64,000 nt of DNA. It comes from Methylobacterium sp. 77 (GTDB lineage: Bacteria; Pseudomonadota; Alphaproteobacteria; Rhizobiales; Beijerinckiaceae). The notes under the pieces were generated by a model, which was not told the DNA's origin, ran no database searches, and was given only the letters and a program-made list of their open reading frames with translations. The translations under genes and the position numbers were made by a program. Each line of letters starts with the position of its first letter. Position 1 is the first letter of the stretch. Positions 1 through 8,925 of this stretch are shown here, in pieces. The stretch spans positions 2,459,740 to 2,523,739 of the forward strand of contig NZ_KB910516.1 of assembly GCF_000372825.1 (NCBI RefSeq), given 5' to 3'.

Positions 1-14
1 CGATCGGCCGCGCG

Positions 15-428
15 CTATTCGGGGCTCCAGGCCGCGTAATCCCCGCCCGTGGCCGGCTTGTTGCCCGGATTGAGCTGCGAGCCCTTCGGACGATAGGCGG
101 CGCTGGTTCCGGTGAGGTTCTCCACGTGCGGCTTCTGCCACTCGCGCGGGGTGTAGCTTTCCTCGCTCGGGGGAACATCGCCGTTGTGGCAGAGCCAGCC
201 GCGCCAGCCGGGCGGCACCTTCGAGGCGTCGGCATAGCCGTTATAGACGACCCAGCGGCGTTCCGGACCGACCGAGCGGTCGATCAGCGGTCCCAGGGCC
301 TTGTAATAAGTGTTTCCGAAATCGTCCGTGCCGACGAGCTGGCCGTGCCGCGCCGTCATGACGGCGAGCGACATGGTCTGCCCGTTCCACCAGGTGAAGA
401 TCCGCAGAAGCGTGTCCTTCAGAGCCAT
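15..428 (-). CDS. NDUFA12-like NADH:ubiquinone oxidoreductase subunit
   Basis: The 137-residue protein is a small accessory subunit of respiratory complex I, peripheral on the cytoplasmic side of the inner membrane. It is recognised by the family pattern DTLLRIFTWWNGQT near the N-terminus, LVGTDDFGNTYYK in the middle, and RRWVVYNGYADASKVPPGWRGWLCH followed by W-K-PH-NLTGT-AY-P. An open reading frame continues upstream to 671 without family similarity, so the ATG at 426-428 (MALKDTLLR) was chosen because it matches the usual N-terminus of the family. The gene stands alone, divergent from nrdJ. The length is normal for alphaproteobacterial members. The identity is confident; the exact role (assembly or stability of complex I) comes from the family. 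Confidence 0.9.
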   Translation of the reverse strand: MALKDTLLRIFTWWNGQTMSLAVMTARHGQLVGTDDFGNTYYKALGPLIDRSVGPERRWVVYNGYADASKVPPGWRGWLCHNGDVPPSEESYTPREWQKPHVENLTGTSAAYRPKGSQLNPGNKPATGGDYAAWSPE

Positions 429-967
429 CGCACTCGCCTGAACCGGACCGGCGCGACCGCCCGTCCTTCGTTGGCCGGGACTATGGTGAGGGGCTCGGGC
501 GAAGTCCAGCGCGACTCGGGCGCGCCGGCTGCATCCGACCATTCCGTGACCCGGTTCGAGCACCCGAGTGCGGCTGGAATCCCACAGCCGATGCGTCTTA
601 ACCAAAAGCTTACGTCGCGAGTTCGCCGTCCGACCTGTGAATGCAAAAAATTCTCGGGCGGATTCCTTCAAGCAAAAAGAGCACTTATCGGCGCGGTCGC
701 GATATCCACAGGAATTCTATCGCCGCCACAACATCTAGCGCGGAACGTAGCCGGCACACACAAGTTGTTGACGTGAGGGCCCTGACCGCGATAGCTTTCG
801 ATGGTAGCCGAAGCAGTCGCGTCGGTACGGCGGCTCTGAGTATTTTCGGCCATCTGACAGCGCACCGCGAGCGTTCGCGGGCACTCGCCTTCTTCAGACT
901 TGAGCAAACCGGCGGCTGCGCGGAGCGCGGCGGCATCGTCGACTCTTCGACAAGGGATACAGGGTTC
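429..967. other. intergenic region between NDUFA12-like gene and nrdJ
   Basis: This 539-base divergent region should hold the promoters of both flanking genes. An open frame continuous with nrdJ starts at 641, but it has no nrdJ-family residues before 968. I looked for a cobalamin riboswitch (B12 box), a plausible regulator of a B12-dependent enzyme, and saw none. Two similar motifs, CCACA-N6-TCTA-like, lie at 706-720 and 726-739, 20 bases apart; they are too weak and wrongly spaced to be called NrdR boxes. Confidence 0.5.
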
Positions 968-3900
968 ATGCGGTTCGAGCGGCGATACACCACGGCCGGG
1001 CAATCCCCCTACGCGACCATCGCCTTCCGCAAGGCGCTGAGCGAGATCCGCAACCCGGACGGATCGATCGTGTTCCGGCTGGACGGCATCTCGGTGCCCG
1101 ACAGCTGGAGCCAGGTCGCGAGCGACGTGCTGGCGCAGAAATACTTCCGCAAGGCCGGTGTGCCGGCCCGGCTGAGACGCGTCGAAGAAAACGACGTCCC
1201 CTCCTTCCTGTGGCGCTCGGTGGCCGATGAGGCCGCGCTGGCCGAACTGCCCGAGGCCGAGCGGTCCGGTTCGGAAATCTCCTCGACCCAGGTCTTCGAT
1301 CGCCTCGCCGGCTGCTGGACCTATTGGGGCTGGAAGGGTGGCTACTTCACCTCGGAGGAGGATGCCTCGGCGTTCCTCGACGAGCTGCGCTTCATGCTCG
1401 CCCGCCAGATGGTCGCGCCGAATTCGCCGCAATGGTTCAACACCGGCCTGCATTGGGCCTACGGCATCGACGGACCGGCCCAGGGCCACCATTACGTCGA
1501 TTACCGCACCGGCGAGCTGGTCAAGTCGGCCTCGTCCTACGAGCACCCGCAGCCGCATGCCTGCTTCATCCAGGGCGTCCAGGACGACCTCGTGAACGAG
1601 GGCGGCATCATGGACCTCTGGGTCCGCGAGGCGCGCCTGTTCAAGTACGGCTCCGGCACCGGCTCGAACTTCTCGATGCTGCGCGGCGAGAACGAGAAGC
1701 TCGGCGGCGGCGGCAAGTCGTCCGGCCTGATGTCGTTCCTGAAGATCGGCGACCGGGCGGCCGGCGCGATCAAGTCCGGCGGCACCACCCGCCGCGCGGC
1801 CAAGATGGTCATCGTCGACATCGATCACCCCGATATCGAGACCTATATCGACTGGAAGGTGAAGGAGGAGCAGAAGGTCGCCGCCCTGGTGACCGGTTCG
1901 AAGATCGTCTCCAAGCACCTGCAGGCGGTGATGAAGGCCTGCACCCAGTGCGAGGCCGAAGGCGATGCCTGCTTCGACGTCGAGCGTAACCCCGCGCTCA
2001 AGAAGGCCGTGAAGGCCGCGCGCAAGGAGATGGTGCCGGACGCCTACACCAAGCGCGTCATCCAGTTCGCCAAGCAGGGCTTCACCAAGATCGACTTCCC
2101 CGTCTATGACACCGACTGGGATTCCGAGGCCTACCTCACGGTAGCCGGCCAGAACTCGAACAATTCCGTCTCGCTCACCGACGACTTCCTCCGGGCGGTC
2201 GAAGCGGATGGCGACTGGAACCTCATTGCCCGCACCACCGGCAAGCCGGTGAAGACCCTGAAGGCACGCGACTTGTGGGAGCAGATCGGCGAGGCCGCCT
2301 GGGCTTCGGCGGATCCGGGCCTGCATTTCAACACGACCATGAACGACTGGCACACCTGCCCGTCCGCCGGCCGGATTCGCGCCTCGAACCCGTGCTCCGA
2401 ATACATGTTCCTCGACGACACGGCGTGTAACCTCGCCAGCACCAACCTGCTGACGATGTACGACCGGGCCAGCGGCCAATTCGACGTCGCCGCCTTCGAA
2501 CATCTCAACCGTCTCTGGACCGTCGTCCTCGAGATCTCGGTGATGATGGCGCAGTTCCCCTCGAAGGAGATCGCCGAACTCTCTTACCGCTACCGCACCC
2601 TCGGCCTCGGCTACGCCAATATCGGCGGCCTGCTGATGAGCATGGGCCTGCCCTACGATTCGCTGAAGGGCCGGGCCCTCGCAGGTGCGCTGACCGCGAT
2701 CATGACCGGCGTCGCCTATGCCACATCGGCCGAGATGGCGGCCGAGCTCGGTCCGTTCGCGGGCTACGACGAGAACGCGGACGCCATGCTCAAGGTGATC
2801 CGCAACCATCGCCGCGCGGCGCATGGCGAAGCGGCGGGCTACGAGTTCCTCTCGATCGCCCCCGTCCCCCTCGACATCCCCAACGTGCCCCAGGCCGACC
2901 TCGCGGAACGCGCCAAGGTGGCGTGGGACCGGGCCCTGGCGCTCGGCGAGGAGCATGGCTACCGCAACGCCCAGGCGACCGTCATCGCGCCTACCGGCAC
3001 GATCGGCCTCGTGATGGATTGCGACACGACCGGGATCGAGCCGGATTTCGCCCTGGTGAAGTTCAAGAAGCTGGCCGGCGGCGGCTACTTCAAGATCATC
3101 AACCGGGCGGTGCCGGACGCCCTGCGCTCGCTCGGATACCGCGAATCCGAGATCGCCGAGATCGAGGCCTATGCCGTCGGCCATGGCTCGATGGGTCAGT
3201 CGCCGGCCGTCAACGCCGGCTCGCTCCGCGCCAAGGGCTTCACCGACGACAAGATCGCCGCCATCGAGGCGGGCTTGAAATCGGCCTTCGACATCAAGTT
3301 CGTGTTCAACCGCTGGACCCTGGGCGACGATTTCCTGAAGGACGTGCTCAAGGTCCCGGCCGAGAAGCTCGCCGACCCGACCTTCGAGATCCTGCCGTTC
3401 CTCGGCTACACGCGGAAGGACATCGAGGCCGCCAACACCCATATCTGCGGTGCGATGACCCTTGAGGGAGCCCCCTTCCTCAAGGTCGAGCATTACGCGG
3501 TGTTCGATTGCGCCAATCCGTGCGGCCGCATCGGCAAGCGTTACCTCTCGGTAGAGAGCCACATCCGCATGATGGCGGCGGCGCAGCCCTTCATCTCGGG
3601 CGCTATCTCCAAGACCATCAACATGCCGAACGACGCGACGGTCGAGGATTGCAAGAACGCCTACAAGCTGTCCTGGACCCTGGCGCTCAAGGCGAACGCC
3701 CTCTACCGCGACGGCTCCAAGCTGTCGCAGCCGCTGAACTCGGCACTCATCGCCGATGAGGACGACGATGCCGACGAGGTGATCGAGGCTCTGGTGGCGC
3801 AGCCCGCCACCGCCAAGGCGGCACAGCTCGCGGAAAAGATCGTCGAGCGGGTGATCGAGCGCGTCGAACGCATCCGCTCGCGCGAGAAGCTGCCCGACCG

Positions 3901-4693
3901 GCGCAAGGGCTACACCCAGAAGGCCGTCGTCGGCGGACACAAGGTCTACCTGCGCACCGGCGAATACGAGGACGGCCGCATCGGCGAGATCTTCATCGAC
4001 ATGCACAAGGAGGGCGCCGCCTTCCGCTCGCTGATGAACAACTTCGCCATCGCGATCTCGATCGGGCTCCAGTACGGCGTGCCGATGGAGGAATATGTCG
4101 ACGCCTTCACCTTCACCCGGTTCGAGCCGGCCGGTTTCGTACAGGGCAACGACGCCATCAAGAACGCCACCTCGATCCTCGACTACGTGTTCCGCGAACT
4201 GGCGATCTCGTATCTCGGCCGGATGGATCTGGCCCATGTCGACCCGTCCGAGATCGGCAACACCGTGATGGGCAAGGGTGAGGGTGAAGGCACGCGCAGC
4301 GGCGACCGGCCGGACCCGGTGGCCTCCAGCATCGTCTCGCGCGGCCTGCTGCGCGGCTCGGCCGACCGGCTCACCCTGATCCAGGGCGGACCGGCCGGCG
4401 GCACGATGGGCATCGGTTCCGGCCATGCCGGGGCGAGCGCCCCGGCCGGCGGGGTCGTCCACGCCATGCGGGGCGCGACGGCGCTGAAGGCGGAAGATAA
4501 GGATGCCCAGGTCGTACTGGGATTTTCTCATCCCGCCGAAGAACCACGTAACTCGGTGGCCTTTAAGCGAGAAGAAGCAAAGCTGAAGGGTTACGTCGGC
4601 GAGGCATGTCCTGAGTGTGCTAACTTCACTCTTGTCCGAAATGGCACCTGCCTGAAATGTGACACCTGTGGCAGCACAACTGGCTGCTCATAA
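968..4693 (+). CDS. nrdJ: vitamin B12-dependent (class II) ribonucleotide reductase
   Basis: This 1241-residue enzyme reduces ribonucleotides to deoxyribonucleotides with adenosylcobalamin as radical generator, so it works with or without oxygen. The catalytic pattern N-P-C-S-E is seen with Cys476 and Glu478, and the first active-site cysteine is in HACFIQGV (Cys199). The C-terminus has the usual cysteine-rich tail with CPEC, CLKCDTC and a final GCS, which re-reduces the active site. The start at 968 (MRFERRYTT) gives the family length and N-terminus; the frame is open back to 641 but that part is not conserved. From about base 4500 codon use changes sharply: third positions become A/T-rich up to the stop, unlike the rest of the gene. 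The next gene starts 11 bases on and shares that AT-rich style. Confidence 0.96.
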   Translation: MRFERRYTTAGQSPYATIAFRKALSEIRNPDGSIVFRLDGISVPDSWSQVASDVLAQKYFRKAGVPARLRRVEENDVPSFLWRSVADEAALAELPEAERSGSEISSTQVFDRLAGCWTYWGWKGGYFTSEEDASAFLDELRFMLARQMVAPNSPQWFNTGLHWAYGIDGPAQGHHYVDYRTGELVKSASSYEHPQPHACFIQGVQDDLVNEGGIMDLWVREARLFKYGSGTGSNFSMLRGENEKLGGGGKSSGLMSFLKIGDRAAGAIKSGGTTRRAAKMVIVDIDHPDIETYIDWKVKEEQKVAALVTGSKIVSKHLQAVMKACTQCEAEGDACFDVERNPALKKAVKAARKEMVPDAYTKRVIQFAKQGFTKIDFPVYDTDWDSEAYLTVAGQNSNNSVSLTDDFLRAVEADGDWNLIARTTGKPVKTLKARDLWEQIGEAAWASADPGLHFNTTMNDWHTCPSAGRIRASNPCSEYMFLDDTACNLASTNLLTMYDRASGQFDVAAFEHLNRLWTVVLEISVMMAQFPSKEIAELSYRYRTLGLGYANIGGLLMSMGLPYDSLKGRALAGALTAIMTGVAYATSAEMAAELGPFAGYDENADAMLKVIRNHRRAAHGEAAGYEFLSIAPVPLDIPNVPQADLAERAKVAWDRALALGEEHGYRNAQATVIAPTGTIGLVMDCDTTGIEPDFALVKFKKLAGGGYFKIINRAVPDALRSLGYRESEIAEIEAYAVGHGSMGQSPAVNAGSLRAKGFTDDKIAAIEAGLKSAFDIKFVFNRWTLGDDFLKDVLKVPAEKLADPTFEILPFLGYTRKDIEAANTHICGAMTLEGAPFLKVEHYAVFDCANPCGRIGKRYLSVESHIRMMAAAQPFISGAISKTINMPNDATVEDCKNAYKLSWTLALKANALYRDGSKLSQPLNSALIADEDDDADEVIEALVAQPATAKAAQLAEKIVERVIERVERIRSREKLPDRRKGYTQKAVVGGHKVYLRTGEYEDGRIGEIFIDMHKEGAAFRSLMNNFAIAISIGLQYGVPMEEYVDAFTFTRFEPAGFVQGNDAIKNATSILDYVFRELAISYLGRMDLAHVDPSEIGNTVMGKGEGEGTRSGDRPDPVASSIVSRGLLRGSADRLTLIQGGPAGGTMGIGSGHAGASAPAGGVVHAMRGATALKAEDKDAQVVLGFSHPAEEPRNSVAFKREEAKLKGYVGEACPECANFTLVRNGTCLKCDTCGSTTGCS

Positions 4694-4704
4694 GGACGAA
4701 GGCA

Positions 4705-5391
4705 ATGTCCTCGCCATTTAGAGATATACCAGTATCCTTTTTGAGCGAGGACAAGATTGCAAGGATCGCCAATGAATGGCGATCCTTGCATGAAATGACA
4801 TTCGGCGATGATTTTTGCGTCGTCGAATTCTTGATTCACACTTTTATGAGTAATAGAACCGCCGCTCTATCTATTGATACTTTTGACCGAGATGGAACTG
4901 AACAGCCACCGGCTCATGTTTCATTTAAGCCGGACGTAATCAATGTAGATCGCTCAATTTGGCGACGAGCTGATATGAGAGAGGGCTACCCTCAATTCAT
5001 AGTCGCTCACGAAATCGGACATATTTTATTGCACTCCGATATTCCGAAGGGATACTCTAAAGATTCAAATTCACAGATCAAGTACTTTGAAAATGAACAC
5101 TCTGCAGAATGGCAGGCAAATAAATTTGCTGAACACCTTATACTTCCAAAGTCAGTTGTCGAAAGATATTCAAATATAGGTGAGCTAATCAAATTTACGG
5201 GCGCCTGGGAAGCAGTCGCGAAAACGCGATTTGCTGACGTTTTTCGCCCAAAACTCGTAAATATCGATGCAGATCATGTAGATTCGGCGTGTGAAATTTG
5301 TGGCAACCTTTCGTTTTCAAGACGAGGGCTGATTTTAAAATGCAAAACATGCAAACAAGAACGTAGTCTGTTTGTGTTTGGTAAATTTTAG
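4705..5391 (+). CDS. IrrE/ImmA-like (DUF955) zinc metallopeptidase with C-terminal zinc ribbon
   Basis: This 228-residue protein has the ImmA/IrrE signature: HEIGH (102-106) inside FIVAHEIGHILLH, followed by the third-ligand helix E-x-QANKFAEHLILP (135-148). Family members cleave phage-type repressors or DdrO-like regulators. Two C-x2-C pairs (196-199 and 213-216) form a probable zinc ribbon at the C-terminus, which is not typical of ImmA. The ATG at 4705 follows AAGGACGAAGG. An alternative in-frame Met31 (4795) lies just after a perfect inverted repeat. Codon use is strongly AT-rich against its surroundings, a sign of transfer. The HTH repressor partner usually found beside ImmA is absent; upstream is nrdJ at 11 bases. 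Family confident, target unknown. Confidence 0.85.
   Translation: MSSPFRDIPVSFLSEDKIARIANEWRSLHEMTFGDDFCVVEFLIHTFMSNRTAALSIDTFDRDGTEQPPAHVSFKPDVINVDRSIWRRADMREGYPQFIVAHEIGHILLHSDIPKGYSKDSNSQIKYFENEHSAEWQANKFAEHLILPKSVVERYSNIGELIKFTGAWEAVAKTRFADVFRPKLVNIDADHVDSACEICGNLSFSRRGLILKCKTCKQERSLFVFGKF
4758..4790. repeat. perfect 14-bp inverted repeat inside the metallopeptidase gene
   Basis: The arms TGCAAGGATCGCCA (4758-4771) and TGGCGATCCTTGCA (4777-4790) are exact reverse complements with a 5-base loop. The hairpin covers codons 18-29 of the metallopeptidase gene and has no T-run after it, so it does not look like a simple terminator. Confidence 0.85.
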
Positions 5392-5759
5392 TTATCAGCG
5401 TCAAGGAATTTTACAAAATCCCGATGTTGTCTTATCATTCAGAATAATTATTTATAATTATACGTTTCATACTCAATTTCGATATTTCTGAGAAATCCGC
5501 GCAGCATACCTATCGTAATGGATTTTGCACGCACTTCGATATAATGATAGTTATATTTTTACATATCGATTTAAGAATATGACTATTTCAAGATAGCTGG
5601 CTGTCAGCTGTCGTAAATTATTCGTTCGCGAATATGTCAGACGTTTTGCATCGTTCCCTTCATTTTTCTCCTCCATAAAGTGACTGGTCTCGGCGCCGTC
5701 GCGGATCGTAGTGGGGCCGGCCATCGCATTCGCGATGCTGGAGGGTTGGGGGGAAGGCG
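5392..5759. other. AT-rich intergenic region before sorA
   Basis: The first ~260 bases are very AT-rich, like the metallopeptidase gene before them; composition returns to GC-rich around 5690. I see no gene, integrase remnant or repeated copy of the nrdJ 3' end. The promoter of sorA probably lies in the second half; the sorA ribosome-binding site (GGGGGAAGG) ends just before 5760. Confidence 0.5.
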
Positions 5760-6962
5760 ATGGTCGAACTCGGCAGGCGGGACTTTTTGAGAGGCGCCGT
5801 CGCGGCTGGGGGGATCGCGCTCCCATCGCTGCGGGCCTTGGCCGGCGAGGTCGCGACCCTGCCCTTCGCCAATGGCGAGCGGCCCCTGGTCGCCTATCCC
5901 GGCAAACGCCCGCTGATGCTGACGACCGCACGGCCGCCCCAGCTAGAAACACCGTTCTCGGTCTTCGACGAGAGCGTGCTCACCCCGAACGACGCGTTCT
6001 TCGTGCGCTATCATCTGGCCGACATCCCGACCTCCATCGATCCCGAACTGTTCCGCCTCGAGGTCAAGGGCCATGTCGACGGACCGGTCTCGCTGTCGCT
6101 TACGGAGCTGAAGAGCCTTCCGGGTACGGAACTCGTCGCGGTGAACCAGTGCTCGGGCAATTCGCGCGGCTTCGTCGTTCCGCGCGTGGCCGGTGGCCAG
6201 CTCGGAAACGGCGCGATGGGCAATGCCCGCTGGACCGGCGTCTCGCTGAAATCCGTGCTCGACAAGGCCGGCGTCAAGGCGGGCGCGGTCCAGGTCTCCT
6301 TCACCGGCCTCGACGGGCCGGTCCTGCCCGAGACGCCGCGCTATGCGAAGGCGCTCGACATCGACCATGCCCGCGACGGTGAGGTGATGCTGGCCTGGGC
6401 GATGAACGGGGAGGACCTTCCCTGGCTCAACGGCTACCCGCTGAAGCTCGTCGTGCCTGGTTTCTACGGCACCTACTGGGTCAAGCACCTCAGCACGATC
6501 ACGGTGCTCGACACGCCCTTCGACGGGTTCTGGATGCAGAAGGCCTATCGCATTCCCGACAACGAATGCGCCTGCGTCGAGCCGGGAACGAGCGCGGCGA
6601 AGACGGTTCCGATCAACCGTCTCCCGATCCGCTCCTTCGTCACGAATCTGGCGGATGGCGCCAAGGTCCCGGTCGGCAGGGCGGCATTGCGGGGTATCGC
6701 CTTCGACGGCGGCTCGGGCGTCAGGGACGTGGCCGTATCCCTGGACGATGGCAGGACATGGTCGCCGGCGCGGCTCGGTGACGATCTCGGACGCTATTCC
6801 TTCCGACCCTGGACCTTCGAGGCAGACTTGTCGGCGGGCGCCCATGCGGTTCGCGTGCGAGCCACGGCCAAGGACGGCACGACGCAGCCGATGGATCCGC
6901 GCTGGAACCCCGCCGGCTATCAGCGAAACGTCGTCGAGACGACCCGCATCCAGGCGATCTGA
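5760..6962 (+). CDS. sorA: sulfite dehydrogenase, molybdenum subunit (SorA-like)
   Basis: This 400-residue molybdopterin enzyme of the sulfite oxidase family should oxidise sulfite to sulfate in the periplasm and pass electrons to a cytochrome c. The N-terminus carries a twin-arginine export signal (RRDFLRG, residues 6-12, then AGGIALPSLRALA). The molybdenum-ligand cysteine is in NQCSGNSRGF (Cys131). The C-terminal half has the Mo-co dimerisation domain (about 270-400, FDGGSGVRDVAVSLDDGRTW). A good ribosome-binding site precedes the ATG. A c-type cytochrome gene follows after 11 bases, as in the SorAB heterodimer, which supports sulfite:cytochrome c oxidoreductase over the membrane-bound YedY type. 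The substrate is inferred from family and partner. Confidence 0.88.
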   Translation: MVELGRRDFLRGAVAAGGIALPSLRALAGEVATLPFANGERPLVAYPGKRPLMLTTARPPQLETPFSVFDESVLTPNDAFFVRYHLADIPTSIDPELFRLEVKGHVDGPVSLSLTELKSLPGTELVAVNQCSGNSRGFVVPRVAGGQLGNGAMGNARWTGVSLKSVLDKAGVKAGAVQVSFTGLDGPVLPETPRYAKALDIDHARDGEVMLAWAMNGEDLPWLNGYPLKLVVPGFYGTYWVKHLSTITVLDTPFDGFWMQKAYRIPDNECACVEPGTSAAKTVPINRLPIRSFVTNLADGAKVPVGRAALRGIAFDGGSGVRDVAVSLDDGRTWSPARLGDDLGRYSFRPWTFEADLSAGAHAVRVRATAKDGTTQPMDPRWNPAGYQRNVVETTRIQAI

Positions 6963-6973
6963 GGGAGAATCGC

Positions 6974-7294
6974 ATGACCCGCTATCGTTTCGCCGCCGCG
7001 CTCCTATCGGTCGCCCTCTTCGTCGGCGGAGGTGCCGAGGCCGGGCCACGCACCTACGACGTGCCGGAGGCGACCGCCCAGTTGCGCCCCGCTGAAGGCC
7101 ACGAGGCCGGGTTCGAAGCCGCCCAGACCAATTGCACGGTCTGCCACTCGGTCGACTACATCCTCACGCAGCCGCCGGGCAAAGGGGCTGCGTTCTGGAC
7201 CGGCGAGGTCACGAAGATGGTGCATGTCTTCCACGCCCCCATCGACGAGGCGGATGCGAAGGCGATCGCCGCCTATCTCGCCGCGACCTACTGA
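6974..7294 (+). CDS. sorB: c-type cytochrome subunit of sulfite dehydrogenase (SorB-like)
   Basis: This 106-residue protein has a signal peptide (1-23, cleavage near GAEA-G) and one haem-binding motif CTVCH at residues 54-58, with a candidate axial methionine in EVTKMVH. It should be the periplasmic electron acceptor of the molybdenum subunit encoded 11 bases upstream. GAGGGAGA precedes the ATG. Size and single haem fit SorB. The two genes end the operon, since the next gene lies on the other strand. Confidence 0.87.
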   Translation: MTRYRFAAALLSVALFVGGGAEAGPRTYDVPEATAQLRPAEGHEAGFEAAQTNCTVCHSVDYILTQPPGKGAAFWTGEVTKMVHVFHAPIDEADAKAIAAYLAATY

Positions 7295-7316
7295 CCGGGC
7301 CGGTTGTCGCGTCGCG

Positions 7317-7574
7317 TCAGCGGATCGCTGTGACGTAGGAAGCGATCTGCGCCTGAGCCAGGGTAAGGGTCTGACCGAGGCTCTGGTCGCTGAAATAGAC
7401 CCGTCCGGCGGTCAGCGTCAGGGCGAGCATCCAGAACACCGCGATGGCGACGTTGCGCGCCCGCCGATCACCCTGCGTCATGCTGGTGGTGCGATCATCG
7501 CAGACCGGCTCGCCGTAAGGGTCGAAGCTGGTGGCGCCACCGTTCAGGACGCCGTGATCGGAACGCGTGCTCAT
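7317..7574 (-). CDS. small single-span membrane protein, unknown function
   Basis: From the ATG at 7572-7574 this is an 85-residue protein (MSTRSDHGVL...). One hydrophobic stretch (about residues 43-62, NVAIAVFWMLALTLTAG) suggests a single membrane segment after a hydrophilic N-terminal half, and the tail is rich in L, Q and A. The frame is open further upstream to 7736, but that part overlaps the promoter region of the divergent transporter. I do not recognise a family. It lies convergent to sorB and divergent from the YeiH-like gene. Confidence 0.5.
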   Translation of the reverse strand: MSTRSDHGVLNGGATSFDPYGEPVCDDRTTSMTQGDRRARNVAIAVFWMLALTLTAGRVYFSDQSLGQTLTLAQAQIASYVTAIR

Positions 7575-7711
7575 CCGGGGTAAGATCGTGTTTTGCTTGC
7601 CATCGATCAATGGATGCGTCTTTTGAAGTTGTGACGTTCCGGAGAGCGGTTTTCTCTTTTCGAAGCGCGCGGCAGAAGTTTCTTGTTTGAAGGCCTCGGC
7701 GGCGTGTCCGG

Positions 7712-8800
7712 GTGGGTAGAGCGAGCGTGAAGGCATCTTCGAACCCGACCGTTCCTGCGGGCCCGGCCACCATCCGCAGGGTCCCGGCGCTGCTGCCGGG
7801 CATCGTCCTCTGCCTCGCCGTCACCGCCATCGCCATGGCCGTCCAGGCTCTGGAGGAGAGAGCGACCGGGCATCCCTATATCGAGGCCCTGGTCGTCGCG
7901 ATCCTGTTCGGGATCGCGATCCGCACCGTCTGGACTCCCGGCGAGCGGTTCCGGGCGGGGATCGCCTTCAGCGCCAAGCAGGTGCTCGAAGTCGCCGTCA
8001 CGCTGCTCGGCGCGTCGATCAGCCTCGGCGCCATCGTCGCCTCGGGGCCGGCGCTGCTCACCGGCATCGTCGGCACGGTGGTCCTGGCGATCGCCGCGAG
8101 CTACGCGATCTGTCGCGGCCTCGGCCTGCCGGCGCGGATGGCGATCCTGGTGGCGTGCGGCAACGCCATCTGCGGCAACTCCGCCATCGCCGCCGTGGCG
8201 CCGGTCATCGGGGCCGACAGCAAGGATGTCGCCGGCTCCATCGCCTTTACCGCCGTGCTCGGCGTGCTGATGGTGCTCGGCCTGCCCTTGTTCATTCCGC
8301 TCGCCGGGCTCTCGGACCACCAATATGGCGTGCTCGCGGGACTCACCGTCTATGCCGTGCCGCAGGTGCTTGCTGCGACCGTGCCGGTGGGGCTGCTCAG
8401 CACGCAGGTCGGCACGCTGGTCAAGCTCGTGCGGGTGCTGATGCTCGGGCCGGTCGTGGTCGCGTTCTCGCTCATCGCGCATCGCCTGCCGGCGGAAGCG
8501 GGTGCACGGAAGACCATGCCGGGGCGGCTCGGTTTTACCAGGCTCGTCCCCTGGTTCATCCTCGGATTCCTCGGGCTCGCTACGCTCCGCTCGCTCGGCC
8601 TGATCCCCGAGGCCGCTTCCGGGCCGGTGAAACAACTGGCCGGCTTCCTGACGATCATGTCCATGGCCGCCCTCGGCCTCGGCGTCGACGTGCGGGTTCT
8701 GGCGCGTATGGGCGGACGGGTGACGCTCGCCGTGACCGGCTCCCTCGCCATCCTCCTCGCGATCAGCCTGATCCTCATCAGGGCCCTCGGCATCGCCTGA
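7712..8800 (+). CDS. YeiH/UPF0324 family putative sulfate exporter
   Basis: This 362-residue integral membrane protein has about 9-10 hydrophobic segments and the family hallmark CGNSAIAAVAPVI in a discontinuous helix, followed by FTAVLGVLMVLGLPL and a C-terminal LGLGVDVRVL. Family members are annotated as putative sulfate exporters, mostly by genomic association with sulfonate or sulfite metabolism. The neighbouring sulfite dehydrogenase makes that reading sensible: sulfite is oxidised and sulfate leaves. The start is uncertain: GTG at 7712 or the in-frame GTG at 7727 (MKASSNPTV). Confidence 0.8.
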   Translation: MGRASVKASSNPTVPAGPATIRRVPALLPGIVLCLAVTAIAMAVQALEERATGHPYIEALVVAILFGIAIRTVWTPGERFRAGIAFSAKQVLEVAVTLLGASISLGAIVASGPALLTGIVGTVVLAIAASYAICRGLGLPARMAILVACGNAICGNSAIAAVAPVIGADSKDVAGSIAFTAVLGVLMVLGLPLFIPLAGLSDHQYGVLAGLTVYAVPQVLAATVPVGLLSTQVGTLVKLVRVLMLGPVVVAFSLIAHRLPAEAGARKTMPGRLGFTRLVPWFILGFLGLATLRSLGLIPEAASGPVKQLAGFLTIMSMAALGLGVDVRVLARMGGRVTLAVTGSLAILLAISLILIRALGIA

Positions 8801-8925
8801 CCGCCTCGTCTCCGAGCCGATGCTCCCCCCGATACGGGTGGGAGTGGCCGCGTCGGCGGCGACCGGCTACGAAATGGGCTGCGAACAGCAGCGCGTGCCC
8901 GTCACTTTCCAGAAGCGGTCGTCCG

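Noticed and set aside
706..740. Two CCACA...TCTA motifs upstream of nrdJ as possible NrdR boxes
   Set aside because: They do not match the NrdR consensus well and are 20 bases apart, not the expected three turns.
641..967. Upstream extension of the nrdJ frame
   Set aside because: The extra 109 residues have no family similarity; MRFERRYTT at 968 gives the usual N-terminus and length.
429..967. Cobalamin riboswitch upstream of nrdJ
   Set aside because: No B12-box-like sequence was seen.
668..4531. Very long open frame (1287 codons) on the minus strand opposite nrdJ
   Set aside because: It mirrors nrdJ codon bias in a GC-rich genome, has Arg/Gly/Val/Asp-rich sequence without any domain, and nrdJ is certain.
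7607..8635. 342-codon minus-strand frame opposite the YeiH-like gene
   Set aside because: Composition Asp/Glu/Arg/Gly-rich without domain; complement of a confident membrane protein gene.
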